Positions 33,871 through 42,909 of a DNA stretch of 61,582 bases are shown here, in pieces. Source of the DNA: Akkermansiaceae bacterium UBA1315 (lineage in GTDB: Bacteria; Verrucomicrobiota; Verrucomicrobiia; Verrucomicrobiales; Akkermansiaceae); assembly GCA_002307065.1 (NCBI GenBank), contig DBTN01000040.1:1-61582 (forward strand). Direction: 5' to 3'. The first letter of the stretch is position 1, and every line of letters starts with the position of its first letter. The notes below the pieces were generated by a model. The model was not told the DNA's origin and made no database searches. It worked only from the letters and a program-made list of their open reading frames with translations. A program made the position numbers and the translations under genes.

Positions 33871-36030
33871 ATGGCGAAACCCTGTCTTTTTCCAAAAATC
33901 CTCGCGCTCGCCCTGACCGGTGGGCCTTTGCTCAGCGCGCAGGAGCTTGCGGCCAGCGGGGCTGCCAAGGCACCGGTAGATCTCGCGCCAGTGCGGTCTG
34001 CCAGCGATGGATCGATCCAAGGTCGCCGTGACGCGCGCACGATTACCTTAAAAATTCCGGCGCCCCGCGGCCAGATTGTCGATCGCGAAGGCAAGCCGTT
34101 AGCTCAGAACGAAGTTGCCTACCAAGTGGGGCTGCAATTCAGCCAATTCGAAAATGCCGATCGGGATTTTGTCGTGCGTTGGGCGCGCACGCGGCTGGAC
34201 GCGTTGCAGCCCAAGGTCAAAAATTTCGTCAGCAAGTCGGATGACGAATTGTTCGATCATTATCGGCATCGCCGTTGGTTGCCGCTCTTGGTGACCGGTC
34301 AAATCGGGGAAAAGGAAGCGCGATCGCTGGAGTCCAAGCTCGGTTCCGGTTTGATTTTGCACCCGGTTTACCGCCGGTTTTATCCAGAACAGGATTTGGC
34401 TGCCCACATCATCGGTTACTCGGGAAGTGTCGGAAAGCTGCCGACGGGTCCGATCAATTTTAACGAACCGCTGTGGGAGGAATCCGAAGGCCGGTCCGGT
34501 TTGGAAAAAATCCACGACCTCCAACTCGCCGGGGAGCCTGGAATGAAGCGTCTGCTTTTCGACGAAAACGGAAACAAGCTCCTCGAAGAGCAGGTGAAGC
34601 GTCCGAAACCGGGCGGCATGTTGGTGACGACTTTAAATCTGAAATGGCAGCAATTGGCCGAAAAGGTTTTAAAAGAAGGCGCACGTCGTGGCGCGTTTGT
34701 AGTGATCGATGTGGCGACCGGTGAAGTTTTGGTGATGGCGTCACGGCCTGCGTTTGATTTGAACCATTTCATCCCCGGAATCAGTGATACCGATTTCAAG
34801 GCGCTGGAGGCGGATCCCGCGCAACCGCTTTTTGGCAGAGCTTTCCAATCTGCGTATCCACCCGCATCGGCTTTCAAACCGGTTGTCGCTTTGGCCGCAC
34901 TGAACAACGGCGTGGTCACGGAAGACTCCACCATTTATTGCCCGGCCTCCGTTCGGATCGGAAACCACACGTTTAACAACTGGAGCAAAATTGCGGAAGG
35001 TTCGATTAATGTGAAACGCGCGCTCGCCCGTTCCACCAACCCGTGGTTCTATCAGGTTGGAATCGACGTGGGGCCAAATGCGTTTCTGGATGTCGCCCGG
35101 CGCTTGGGTTTTGGCTCGAAGTCCGGGTTGCCGCTGATGGGTGAGACGCCCGGGTTGGTGCCCAGTGATCAGTGGATGATCAAAAACGAAGGGCGGAAAA
35201 TTCTCGATGGAGATACGGCGAACTTATCGATCGGGCAGGGCAGCTTGTTAGCTTCTCCCTTGCAGGTCGCTCAAGCCATGGCCGGAATCGCCAACGGCGG
35301 GGCTTTGCCAAAACTTCAGCTCATTCATCAAGTACAGGATGCTCGTGGGCGAGTGGTGCAGGCGAATTTGCCAGCAAAAAGAAATCTCCTCGGCCTGGAT
35401 TCGAAGGCAGTGGAAATCGTTCGCGACGGGATGCGGGACGTGGTGGAAACCGGTTACGGAACCGGTCGCAGCGCGGCTCTGAGCTATACCTCCTTGTGCG
35501 GAAAAACCGGAACTGCGCAATGGGGGCCGCCTTCTAAAAACCAGCGCCTCGCTTGGTTCGCTGGATTTTTACCTCACGACAATCCCCGCTACGCGTTCGC
35601 CGTCCTTTACGAAGGAAGTCCGGGCGAGACGGTCTCGGGGGGACGAATGGCCGCGCCGATGGTGCGAAATTTTTTCGAACCGATCAAAGAGGACATCGAA
35701 GAAATCATCGCTCCACCGAAGAAGGCCTTGGTCGTCGTCGACGAATCCGATGGCGAGATTCCGGCGGCGGAACCGGTGCCAGAAGAGACCGAAACGCTGG
35801 ATCCGATCGACGGGGGACCGCTGCGGGCATTGCCGGTGACGCCTGAGGAAATGGACGATCTGGATACGCAAGTCGATGAGATCGCACCGCCGGTCCGAGC
35901 ACTACCGGTTGAGGAGCCAAGTTCCGAACGGGTCGGTCGACCGTTGGCGGTGCCGATCGAGTCGGAACCGATCCGCGCGTTGCCGGTCTCGGAAGACGAG
36001 ATCATCGACGACGGTGCGGACGAGCCGTGA
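33871..36030 (+). CDS. Class B penicillin-binding protein (PBP2/MrdA-like transpeptidase)
   Basis: 719 residues from the ATG at 33871. An N-terminal hydrophobic anchor or signal (FPKILALALTGGPLLS) is followed by the dimerisation domain beginning IPAPRGQIVDREGKPLA. The transpeptidase motifs are all present: SxxK in YPPASAFKPV, SxN in ARSTNPWF and KTG in LCGKTGTAQWG. It cross-links peptidoglycan, most likely during elongation. A ~100-residue acidic tail beyond the transpeptidase domain contains three RALPV units, which is unusual for the family. No rodA or mreC lies beside it. Confidence 0.9.
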   Translation: MAKPCLFPKILALALTGGPLLSAQELAASGAAKAPVDLAPVRSASDGSIQGRRDARTITLKIPAPRGQIVDREGKPLAQNEVAYQVGLQFSQFENADRDFVVRWARTRLDALQPKVKNFVSKSDDELFDHYRHRRWLPLLVTGQIGEKEARSLESKLGSGLILHPVYRRFYPEQDLAAHIIGYSGSVGKLPTGPINFNEPLWEESEGRSGLEKIHDLQLAGEPGMKRLLFDENGNKLLEEQVKRPKPGGMLVTTLNLKWQQLAEKVLKEGARRGAFVVIDVATGEVLVMASRPAFDLNHFIPGISDTDFKALEADPAQPLFGRAFQSAYPPASAFKPVVALAALNNGVVTEDSTIYCPASVRIGNHTFNNWSKIAEGSINVKRALARSTNPWFYQVGIDVGPNAFLDVARRLGFGSKSGLPLMGETPGLVPSDQWMIKNEGRKILDGDTANLSIGQGSLLASPLQVAQAMAGIANGGALPKLQLIHQVQDARGRVVQANLPAKRNLLGLDSKAVEIVRDGMRDVVETGYGTGRSAALSYTSLCGKTGTAQWGPPSKNQRLAWFAGFLPHDNPRYAFAVLYEGSPGETVSGGRMAAPMVRNFFEPIKEDIEEIIAPPKKALVVVDESDGEIPAAEPVPEETETLDPIDGGPLRALPVTPEEMDDLDTQVDEIAPPVRALPVEEPSSERVGRPLAVPIESEPIRALPVSEDEIIDDGADEP

Positions 36031-36192
36031 CGATGTTGTCACATCTTGGATGACGCCATCCGTTTCACGGAAAACCTCTGTGTTCCTCGCCCCGTGGCAC
36101 GTGTTTGGGCTGGACGCGAACGGCTCCTGCCTTCAGACAGGTGGCCCCTCGGAGCGGAAATGCCCTGCGGGAATCATTTTATCCAAACCATC

Positions 36193-36624
36193 ATGGACAT
36201 CCAAATCGCTACTCTCTGTGACTTCGCTGCCGACTATAATGGCAAGCTCGTCATTTCCGGAACTTTCGATACTCTCGCCGCTCGTGCCGTACCGGTCGTG
36301 CATCCTTCTTGCGCTCTCGCTCTGCGTTTTTGCTTCACTCCAGAGGACATCGGTCGTCACAAACTTTCGATCAACATCATCAACGAAGATGGCGAATCGC
36401 TCGACCCGAACAACATGCCGATCGAGCCGGAATTCGAAGTTCAGCTTCCGAAAAACGTTCCTTTCCTGACCCGCAACATTGTCATGAATCTCCAGGGTCT
36501 TCGTTTCTCCGAGCTTGGCATTTATTCGATCGACATCGGCTGCGATGGCGAAGTGCTCGTCCGCCTTCCGTTGCGCGTTCTTCAGGTCAACCAAGACTCG
36601 AACGGCCAAACTCAATTGGCATAA
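36193..36624 (+). CDS. DUF6941-like conserved protein
   Basis: 143 residues from the ATG at 36193, where MDIQIATLCDFAADYNGKLV starts the conserved part. The frame is open upstream, but that part has a different composition. A compact beta-sandwich-like protein with ISGTFDTLAARAVPVVHPSC and a C-terminal VLVRLPLRVLQV. Resembles DUF6941 as far as I remember. Function unknown. The 162 bp before it (36031-36192) shows no gene. Confidence 0.7.
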   Translation: MDIQIATLCDFAADYNGKLVISGTFDTLAARAVPVVHPSCALALRFCFTPEDIGRHKLSINIINEDGESLDPNNMPIEPEFEVQLPKNVPFLTRNIVMNLQGLRFSELGIYSIDIGCDGEVLVRLPLRVLQVNQDSNGQTQLA

Positions 36625-36651
36625 GCCGGTCAAGTGGGCTACTCTCGCGGC

Positions 36652-37458
36652 ATGCCAGCGAACGCCCCATATTCTTGTGCTCTCATCACCGGTGCCTCTT
36701 CAGGGCTCGGTGAGGAATTCGCCCTTCAACTCGCGCCTCGGGTCGATAAACTCGTTCTGGTGGCGCGACGCGAAGCGCTTCTCAATCGGATCGCTGACAG
36801 CATCCGTGTCCGTCACCCGCACGTTGCGGTCATGGTTTTCGCGGCGGATCTGAACGTCCCGAGCCAGCGGGAGGAACTGGTGAAATCGGTGACCTCAAAC
36901 CGGTTTGTGCCGGATCTTTTGATCAACAATGCGGGGATGGGGGATTATGGCGAATTTGTAACGTCTGACTGGCCGAAGCTGGAAGCGATGCTTCGCCTGA
37001 ATATTGAGGCCCTGACGTATCTGACTCGTGCCTTGGTTCCCGAAATGATCCGTCGGGGTTTCGGTGCGGTGGTGAATGTGAGTTCGCTCGCGAGCCTTTT
37101 GCCAATTCCGGATTTTGCGGTTTACGCGGCGACCAAAGCGTATGTGACTAGCTTTTCCGAGGCCTTGCGAATTGAGTTGAAGGAACACGGCATACCGGTT
37201 CTTGCGGTCTGTCCAGGGCCGGTCCGCACCGGATTTGGTGAAATTTCCCGCCGCTCGCCGGAGGCGAAATCCATGTCCGTCCAGGAATGGTTTTACGTTC
37301 CGAAACAACAGGTTGTCGAAGAATCGATCCGCGCGTTGGACCGCAAACGAGCCCGGGTTTATCCCGGTTTGAAAACGGCTGCGGCGGCATTTGTTCTCGC
37401 AGCTTTGCCGATTTTTGCGATTCGTCTGATGATGAATTCGCGGCCGAGGAGGGTTTGA
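36652..37458 (+). CDS. Short-chain dehydrogenase/reductase (SDR) family oxidoreductase
   Basis: 268 residues from the ATG at 36652. It has the NAD(P)-binding TGASSGLGEEF, the NNAGMGDYG motif, catalytic Ser in NVSSLAS and the YxxxK pair in YAATKAYVTSF. The C-terminal hydrophobic stretch (AAAAFVLAALPIFAI) suggests membrane contact. This classical SDR type is close to DltE/YqjQ-like enzymes. Substrate unknown. Confidence 0.92.
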   Translation: MPANAPYSCALITGASSGLGEEFALQLAPRVDKLVLVARREALLNRIADSIRVRHPHVAVMVFAADLNVPSQREELVKSVTSNRFVPDLLINNAGMGDYGEFVTSDWPKLEAMLRLNIEALTYLTRALVPEMIRRGFGAVVNVSSLASLLPIPDFAVYAATKAYVTSFSEALRIELKEHGIPVLAVCPGPVRTGFGEISRRSPEAKSMSVQEWFYVPKQQVVEESIRALDRKRARVYPGLKTAAAAFVLAALPIFAIRLMMNSRPRRV

Positions 37459-37538
37459 ATTTCCCCTATCAGGAGTCAAATCACCCGGCGCGGGAAAATT
37501 TCGTGCTCTCTGGGGGATTTCGTGCCACGCTATATCCC

Positions 37539-38033
37539 GTGGAGGCTGCCATCAACGATCCCAAGGAACTTTCGCCGGAAGACCGGCCGAGAGTCGAGTC
37601 CGCGACGATCGAAGACCTTCCGGCATTGACGGAATTGGTCATGGAATTGTTTGCGATTTCGGGAGACTTTTCGCCGGACCGGTCCGTTCAGGAAAAAGGT
37701 CTGCAATTGATTTTGGAGCAGCCGAGCCGGGGACGGATTTTCGTTTTGAGAAATGGCCACCGCATTTTCGGGATGGTGAATCTTCTGTTCACCATTTCCA
37801 CCGCGCGGGGTGGGTTTGTCATTTTGATGGAGGACGTGATCGTCCACCCAGCTCACCGTGGACAAGGCTACGGAACGATGCTGCTGCAACACGTGATCGA
37901 ATTCGCGCGGCAGAAAAATTTCAAACGGATCACGCTGCTGACCGATAAGATCAGCGCGGAATCGCAGGCGTTTTTCCAAAAGCAGGGCTTTGAATATTCG
38001 AACATGATCCCGATGCGGCGCATCATCGATTGA
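37539..38033 (+). CDS. GNAT family N-acetyltransferase
   Basis: About 164 residues from the GTG at 37539; a GTG at 37503 is equally possible, and the frame is open back into the SDR gene. The acetyl-CoA site is VIVHPAHRGQGYGTMLLQHV (R/QxxGxG/A) and the C-terminal strand is ESQAFFQKQGFEYSNMIPM, both diagnostic of GNAT. Substrate unknown. Its stop overlaps the spacing to the small membrane protein gene (TGATATG). Confidence 0.87.
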   Translation: MEAAINDPKELSPEDRPRVESATIEDLPALTELVMELFAISGDFSPDRSVQEKGLQLILEQPSRGRIFVLRNGHRIFGMVNLLFTISTARGGFVILMEDVIVHPAHRGQGYGTMLLQHVIEFARQKNFKRITLLTDKISAESQAFFQKQGFEYSNMIPMRRIID

Positions 38034-38034
38034 T

Positions 38035-38274
38035 ATGAACCCGACCGGTGTCAATGAGTCTGACGGATTTGCGATTGCGATGATCGTCATGCTCGCGGTG
38101 AGCATGCTGGTCGTGTTTTCCATCATTTTCAGCATCTTCCGCAACACCGCCCGCCGTTCCAAAGAGCTGGAGGATGAACCGCCGGTCTCCCCCCAGATTC
38201 CCAAAAAGACGGCGGGTCAAAAGGAAAAACCCAAGGAACCGTGGGAACGCGATTCGGACTGGTGGAAGAAGTGA
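38035..38274 (+). CDS. Small single-span membrane protein
   Basis: 79 residues: one transmembrane helix (FAIAMIVMLAVSMLVVFSII, residues ~12-31), then a Lys/Pro/Glu-rich cytoplasmic tail ending WERDSDWWKK. Starts 1 bp after the GNAT stop, so it is translated with it. Not recognised. Confidence 0.65.
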   Translation: MNPTGVNESDGFAIAMIVMLAVSMLVVFSIIFSIFRNTARRSKELEDEPPVSPQIPKKTAGQKEKPKEPWERDSDWWKK

Positions 38275-38460
38275 TTTTTTAAAATGATGGGCTGGTTCAT
38301 TATCAGCGTCTTTGCATTTTTCTCTTTCGGGCCCCGTTGGAGAGGTCCGACTATTTGACGATTTAAGAAAAACGATCATTCAGGCTGCGGGACTTGCTGC
38401 AGAAGATAATGAAGATGCTCATCACCTCGCGATGCATCCAAAAGCGTAAGCGGTTCTTCC

Positions 38461-38505
38461 GGGCCAACGGTCCGTGATCCCTTAGCCCAGGCCATCGGCC
38501 TGGGA
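38461..38505 (+). repeat. REP-like palindromic repeat, copy A
   Basis: Starts GGGCCAACGGTCCGTGATCC and ends in the palindrome CCCAGGCCATCGGCCTGGG. It is the inverted counterpart of copy B at 38658-38702 and the same family as copy C at 61533-61578. Confidence 0.85.
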
Positions 38506-38657
38506 AATATTCGTTTATTTAGTGCGGCCCAACGGGTTGCGAGACGAGACGGCTCCAATGATAAAAATCATCGGCGAATCGTGATAACAGCTTTTGAACG
38601 ATAGGGCTAGACCGGTATCACCCACCTTTGGTGTGCTGGAATTTTTAAATGTAATCA

Positions 38658-38702
38658 CCCAGGCCGCTGGCCTGGGCTAAGGAATCTCGGACCGTTGGCC
38701 CG
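38658..38702 (-). repeat. REP-like palindromic repeat, copy B
   Basis: On the minus strand it reads GGGCCAACGGTCCGAGATTC, then CTTAG and the palindrome CCCAGGCCAGCGGCCTGGG. It differs from copy A at only a few positions, two of them at the centre of the palindrome. Confidence 0.85.
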
Positions 38703-38776
38703 ACAGCGAATGTTTCGGCGTTCCAGAGATACGTCTTCGAAAATGACTGTTAGGCTTTTTTGAAAATATCTGGGTC

Positions 38777-39532
38777 TCAAATCAGTCGGATTTCATCCGC
38801 TTGGAGATATGTCTCTAAACCGGTTTCGGTGCGGAGTTTGAGTTCGCCTCCGGGTGCGATGCCTTCGCAGATGCCTTCGCGGTAGCCGGTCGGGGTGAGC
38901 AAGGAGATGGCATTTCCCGTGAGAACGCAGCGCAGGCGGACAGCGGAAAGGATCTCTTCGAAACCGGCACCGATCTGGTGGCGGCGGTGATCAAGTCGGC
39001 GGATGATGGCAGCGAAAATCTCGCTGCGGGAAACCGGTTCACCGGTTTCGCGGGCGAGTGAGGTGGCGATGTCTGAAACTTCGGGCGGAAAATCGAGGGT
39101 GTTGATGTTGAGCCCGATGCCGACGACGACAAAATCGCGCCCTGCTTCGACGAGGATGCCGGCGATTTTTTTCTGACGAATCCAGATGTCATTCGGCCAC
39201 TTGATGCCGGCGAGTGGCACGACCGTTTCGATCGCTTCTGCAACGGCCAGACCGGTCGCCAATGCGAGTCGCGGCCACAGCGCTTTCGGCTCGTCCGGTT
39301 TCAGGAGAACGGAAAAAGCGAGCGACTCGCCAGGCGGTGAAAACCATGCAGCTCCGCGCCGTCCTCGACCGGCCGTCTGTTGGTGGGCGAGGACGATCAG
39401 TCCTTCCTGGGTCCCATTTTCGGCGAGTATCCGGACTTCGTCGTTTGTTGAAGCGACGGACTGCTTGAGCAAAAGCCGGAACGGATCCGGCAGACCTGCG
39501 GCGATGGCGGCGAAGTTTTCCAAACCGCTCAA
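38777..39532 (-). CDS. birA: Biotin--[acetyl-CoA-carboxylase] ligase, monofunctional
   Basis: 251 residues, lacking the N-terminal DNA-binding domain of E. coli BirA, so it is an enzyme without repressor function. It has the biotinyl-AMP loop TAGRGRRGAAWFSPPG, the KWPNDIWI motif and catalytic-site KKIAGILVEA. The C-terminal SH3-like domain ends with TYLQADEIRLI. Overlaps nadC by four bases (39529-39532), so they are co-translated. Confidence 0.95.
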   Translation of the reverse strand: MSGLENFAAIAAGLPDPFRLLLKQSVASTNDEVRILAENGTQEGLIVLAHQQTAGRGRRGAAWFSPPGESLAFSVLLKPDEPKALWPRLALATGLAVAEAIETVVPLAGIKWPNDIWIRQKKIAGILVEAGRDFVVVGIGLNINTLDFPPEVSDIATSLARETGEPVSRSEIFAAIIRRLDHRRHQIGAGFEEILSAVRLRCVLTGNAISLLTPTGYREGICEGIAPGGELKLRTETGLETYLQADEIRLI

Positions 39533-40374
39533 AGATCAATCGGGGTGAAATCCAGGCCGACGTCCAAGGCGGGCGCCGAGTGAGTGAGAGCGCCGACGGA
39601 GATAAAATCGATTCCGGTTTCAGCGATGCCGCGAAGCGTTTGGAGGTTCACGCCGCCGCTGGCTTCGAGTTGGGGTTTGACGCGTTCTCCACGGAGTTCC
39701 ACCGCTTGGCGAAGTTCATCGAGAGACATATTATCCAGCAGGATGTAGTCGATGCCGTCCATTTGGAGAAATTCACGAACTTGCTCGATGCTGTCGGCCT
39801 CCAGCTCGACTTCGACGCCGGGGCGTTCGGCATGAAGTTTGTAAATCGCAGCCTGAATCGCAGGGATTCCACCTTCCGCGACGAGGTGGTTGTCCTTTAC
39901 CATCGCCCGATCATAAAGCCCGAGCCGGTGGTTGGTGCCGCCCCCGTGAAGCACGGCCTGTTTTTCCAAATGACGATAACCGGGAGTGGTTTTGCGAGTG
40001 TCGAGAATCCGCGTCTGGGTGTCTTTCACGACATCGACGAATTTTGAAGTCAAGGTCGCGACGCCGCTGAGGCGTTGGAGGAAATTGAGTGCGGTGCGTT
40101 CGGCGGTCAGGATCGATCGAGCCGACCCTTCGACGCGAATGAGCAGAGCCCCGGCGGCGACGCGGCTGCCATCGGGGACGAGAATTTCGACATCGAGTAA
40201 CCGGTCAACTGCTGAAAAAACTTCCGCTGCGATTTCGACCCCTGAGACGACGCCGGCGCTGCGGACGGCGACGAAAGCGCGAGCGACGCGATTTTCCGGA
40301 ATGAAATAAAGGGAAGTGACGTCGCCCGGGCCGATGTCTTCGGCGAGCGCGAGTTGGATAAGTGAATGAGACAT
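39529..40374 (-). CDS. nadC: Nicotinate-nucleotide pyrophosphorylase (carboxylating)
   Basis: Converts quinolinate and PRPP to nicotinate mononucleotide in NAD synthesis. 281 residues, normal length. Signatures are LTAERTALNFLQRLSGVAT, ILDTRKTTPGYRHLEKQAV and GGTNHRLGLYDRAMVKDNH. Overlaps birA by four bases and starts 20 bp after the yjbQ-like gene on the same strand. Confidence 0.96.
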   Translation of the reverse strand: MSHSLIQLALAEDIGPGDVTSLYFIPENRVARAFVAVRSAGVVSGVEIAAEVFSAVDRLLDVEILVPDGSRVAAGALLIRVEGSARSILTAERTALNFLQRLSGVATLTSKFVDVVKDTQTRILDTRKTTPGYRHLEKQAVLHGGGTNHRLGLYDRAMVKDNHLVAEGGIPAIQAAIYKLHAERPGVEVELEADSIEQVREFLQMDGIDYILLDNMSLDELRQAVELRGERVKPQLEASGGVNLQTLRGIAETGIDFISVGALTHSAPALDVGLDFTPIDL

Positions 40375-40394
40375 GGAAGCGATTGGGAAAAATT

Positions 40395-40814
40395 TCAGTC
40401 ACCGGTGACTGCAACGGCGATTTCGCGGCGATGCGGGGCGCGGCGGTGTTCAAACAGAAAAATGCCCTGCCAGGTACCAAGTGCCATTCTTCCGGAAAGG
40501 ATGGGGATCACTTCGCTGGTGCGGGTGAGAGTCATGCGGATGTGACTTGGCATATCATCGGGGCCTTCGTCAGTATGAATGAAATAGGGGGTGTTTTCGG
40601 GAACCAGGTGATCGAAGAATTTTTCAAGATCTCGCCGGGCGCTGGGGTCCGCATTTTCCATGATCACCAAGCTGGCGCTGGTGTGGCGGACGAACACGGT
40701 GACGGTCCCGGTTTGGATGCCGGAGTTTCTTACCACCGCCGCGACTTCACGAGTGATTTCGGTGGTGCCTTTGCCGCGGGTATTGACGGAAAAAATTTCG
40801 GCGTGAGATGACAT
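40395..40814 (-). CDS. YjbQ family protein (secondary thiamine-phosphate synthase family)
   Basis: 139 residues. Conserved HTSASLVIMENADPSARRDL and the C-terminal HIRMTLTRTSEVIPILSGR, then LGTWQGIFLFEHR, identify the UPF0047/YjbQ fold, whose His and Glu residues bind a metal. Weak thiamine-phosphate synthase activity has been reported for the family, with a true role unclear. Co-directional with nadC and birA. Confidence 0.92.
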   Translation of the reverse strand: MSSHAEIFSVNTRGKGTTEITREVAAVVRNSGIQTGTVTVFVRHTSASLVIMENADPSARRDLEKFFDHLVPENTPYFIHTDEGPDDMPSHIRMTLTRTSEVIPILSGRMALGTWQGIFLFEHRRAPHRREIAVAVTGD

Positions 40815-40829
40815 AACAGAGGAACAGGG

Positions 40830-40860
40830 GACGTCGAACGTCCAACTTGGAACGTTGAGT
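40830..40860. repeat. Short GACGTCGAACGTCCAA-type repeat string
   Basis: Intergenic string of GAACGT/CAACTT-like heptamers, related to the tandem GAACGTC copies at 27933. It fills most of the gap between yjbQ and the oxidoreductase gene. Confidence 0.5.
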
Positions 40861-41882
40861 TAAGAGAAATTTTCAAGAACCCACTTGCCGTGGGCGCTAC
40901 CGGTTTCCATGGCGGCGTGGGCGGTGAGGAGATTAGCGGAGTTGATGGGCGAAAGGACGCGGGTGGTGAGTTTGGGAAAAGCTCCGGCGTCGCAACGGCG
41001 GGCAATTTCTGCGAGGATTTCGCCTTGGCGTGAACGATCTGCGGTTTGGAATTTCGACCGGGAGAACATATATTCCCAGACGATGCGCGGCGATTTGAGG
41101 CGGAACGGATTTCCAATATCGATCGGATTCTGCGTTTCGACGATCAATCCAAGCGCTCCGAGTGGGGCGAGAAGATCGGCGGTCGTTTCCCAATATTGTT
41201 CGGTATTGTAGAGGTTCGCGATGAAAGGAAATTCGCGGAACCCGACGGCTTCGGCTTGTGGGCGAAGGGGTTCGTGGTGATTGAGCAAATGATGAGCTCC
41301 GAGTGCGGTGCACCATTCGCGCGTTTCAGGCCGGGATGCGGTGGCGATGACCGTGAGTCCAGTGGCGCGGGCAAGGGGAATCATCGCGGAGCCGACGCCT
41401 CCTGCGCCATTGATGATGAGCAGGGATTTTCCTTTGTCACGACCGTTCGGGTCGATGCCCATGCGCTCGAACAGAAGCTCCCATGCGGTGATGGAAACGA
41501 GGGGTAATGCGGCGGCGTCAGCGAAGGAAAGACTCACCGGTTTTTTCGCAACCAGCAGCTCGTCCACGAGATGAAATTCCGAATTGCAACCCGGGCGCGT
41601 CACATCTCCGGCGTAAAAAACTTCATCGCCAGGTTTGAAATGCGTCACCTCAGCGCCGATTGCTTCAACGATTCCCGCGGCGTCCCAGCCAAGGATCTTC
41701 GGCTTTCCCAGCGGGCCTTCGCCGATCAGCTTGCGCACTTTCGTGTCGACCGGATTGACTCCGACCGCGAGGACTTTGACGAGAAGATCCCGAGGGCCGG
41801 GAACCGGTTTTTCCGCAGTGAAGTCGATCAGCGCCTCCGGATGGGAAGATGGAAGATATTGGGTGGCGCCGATGGATTTCAT
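40860..41882 (-). CDS. Zinc-binding-type alcohol dehydrogenase / quinone oxidoreductase (MDR superfamily)
   Basis: 340 residues. The N-terminal GroES-like half contains LGWDAAGIVEAIGAEVTHFKPGDEV, the Rossmann half has LLIINGAGGVGSAMIPLARATG. The length and the segment PRDLLVKVLAVGVNPVDTKVR match the ZADH1/quinone-reductase subgroup, which binds NADPH and lacks structural zinc Cys residues. Substrate unknown. ATG at 41882. Confidence 0.92.
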   Translation of the reverse strand: MKSIGATQYLPSSHPEALIDFTAEKPVPGPRDLLVKVLAVGVNPVDTKVRKLIGEGPLGKPKILGWDAAGIVEAIGAEVTHFKPGDEVFYAGDVTRPGCNSEFHLVDELLVAKKPVSLSFADAAALPLVSITAWELLFERMGIDPNGRDKGKSLLIINGAGGVGSAMIPLARATGLTVIATASRPETREWCTALGAHHLLNHHEPLRPQAEAVGFREFPFIANLYNTEQYWETTADLLAPLGALGLIVETQNPIDIGNPFRLKSPRIVWEYMFSRSKFQTADRSRQGEILAEIARRCDAGAFPKLTTRVLSPINSANLLTAHAAMETGSAHGKWVLENFS

Positions 41883-41916
41883 GGCCCGACTCTAGCCAGA
41901 AGATGGATCGAGGCAA

Positions 41917-42909
41917 TCATGGTTTGAGACCGATCCATTGAGTGCCCCAAGTGATGATCCATGGCAAGGTGCCGAGGCTGACAATCGTCGTTGCAATGAT
42001 GACCTGCACCGCGATCGCCGGGCGTCCGCCGTAGAGTCGGGCGAGCAGAACCGTCGACATCGCGGCGGGCATCGCGGCTTGGACGACGAGGACTTTGCGA
42101 AGCTCATCGGCAATGGGAAGATACTTTGCGGCCGTCAGAATCAGAATCGGAGTCAGGACTAAGCGCACCAAAACCGATCCGGCGATCATTTTAAGAGAGG
42201 GGCGTTCTGTGTGGGCGAGGTCCATCATCGACGCGCCGGTGATCAGGATCGCGAGGGGGAACGCCGCTTGGCCAAGCATCGACATGCCGGTGCGAAACGG
42301 GCCTTGGATTTGATCATCGATGCCAACGGCGACGCACAACATGCCGATGGAGACGGCGATGACCGGTCCATTGACCAGACGCCGCCACTGGATGCCACGG
42401 TCGCCACTCATGATCATCACTCCGACGGTCCAGATCGCTACCTCGACGCCAATGTTGTGAACGAACAACATGGCCAATGCTCCGCCACCCCACAAAATAT
42501 CGACCACCGGAATCGCGGTGAAACCGAAATTCTGGAAACCGGCCGAAAGGGCGAAGGTGCGTCGACCGGTTCCTCGTTCGAGACCGACGATCCGCCCCAC
42601 GATCCAGCCAATTGCAACGCCAGAAAGCGCCAGGGAAAAACCGAGCCCCATACCCCAGGAAACCGTTCGAGCGCTACGGAGGACCTCGTAGCCGAGGATT
42701 TTATCAAGGATGAGACAGGGCAAAAGGACGTTGTAGACCATTCGCATGACTCCATCGTCATAAGCGCGATTGAGGATGTTCGTTTTCCTCAAAATGGCGC
42801 CAGCCAAGATAATCAGGTACACCGGTAAGACCGATGTGATGACCGCGCCGGGTGAAATCACGGGCGAAAACTCCGGTGCGCGAGCAACTCGGGCAAGCCG
42901 ATAATGCAA
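41917..42909 (-). CDS. AEC family (auxin efflux carrier-like) transporter
   Basis: 330 residues with about ten hydrophobic helices in two inverted halves. ITSVLPVYLIILAGAILRK opens the first helix, and AALPLAILITGA-like sequence (here AAFPLAILITGASM) opens the second half. The TTG at 42909 directly follows the TGA of the upstream gene, suggesting coupled translation. A GTG at 42861 is an alternative start that trims 16 residues. Substrate unknown. Confidence 0.87.
   Translation of the reverse strand: MHYRLARVARAPEFSPVISPGAVITSVLPVYLIILAGAILRKTNILNRAYDDGVMRMVYNVLLPCLILDKILGYEVLRSARTVSWGMGLGFSLALSGVAIGWIVGRIVGLERGTGRRTFALSAGFQNFGFTAIPVVDILWGGGALAMLFVHNIGVEVAIWTVGVMIMSGDRGIQWRRLVNGPVIAVSIGMLCVAVGIDDQIQGPFRTGMSMLGQAAFPLAILITGASMMDLAHTERPSLKMIAGSVLVRLVLTPILILTAAKYLPIADELRKVLVVQAAMPAAMSTVLLARLYGGRPAIAVQVIIATTIVSLGTLPWIITWGTQWIGLKP

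Larger units (their letters stand above)
38275..38776. other. 502-bp intergenic island with an inverted repeat pair
   Basis: No supported gene. Two ~45-bp palindrome-bearing repeats face each other (38461-38505 and 38658-38702), with ~150 bp between them. The only longer open frame here (38376-38558, minus) is made of the repeat itself and is not called. Confidence 0.75.

Noticed and set aside
38376..38558. 60-residue minus-strand ORF
   Set aside because: Consists of REP-like repeat A; reading frames inside repeats are not genes without further evidence.
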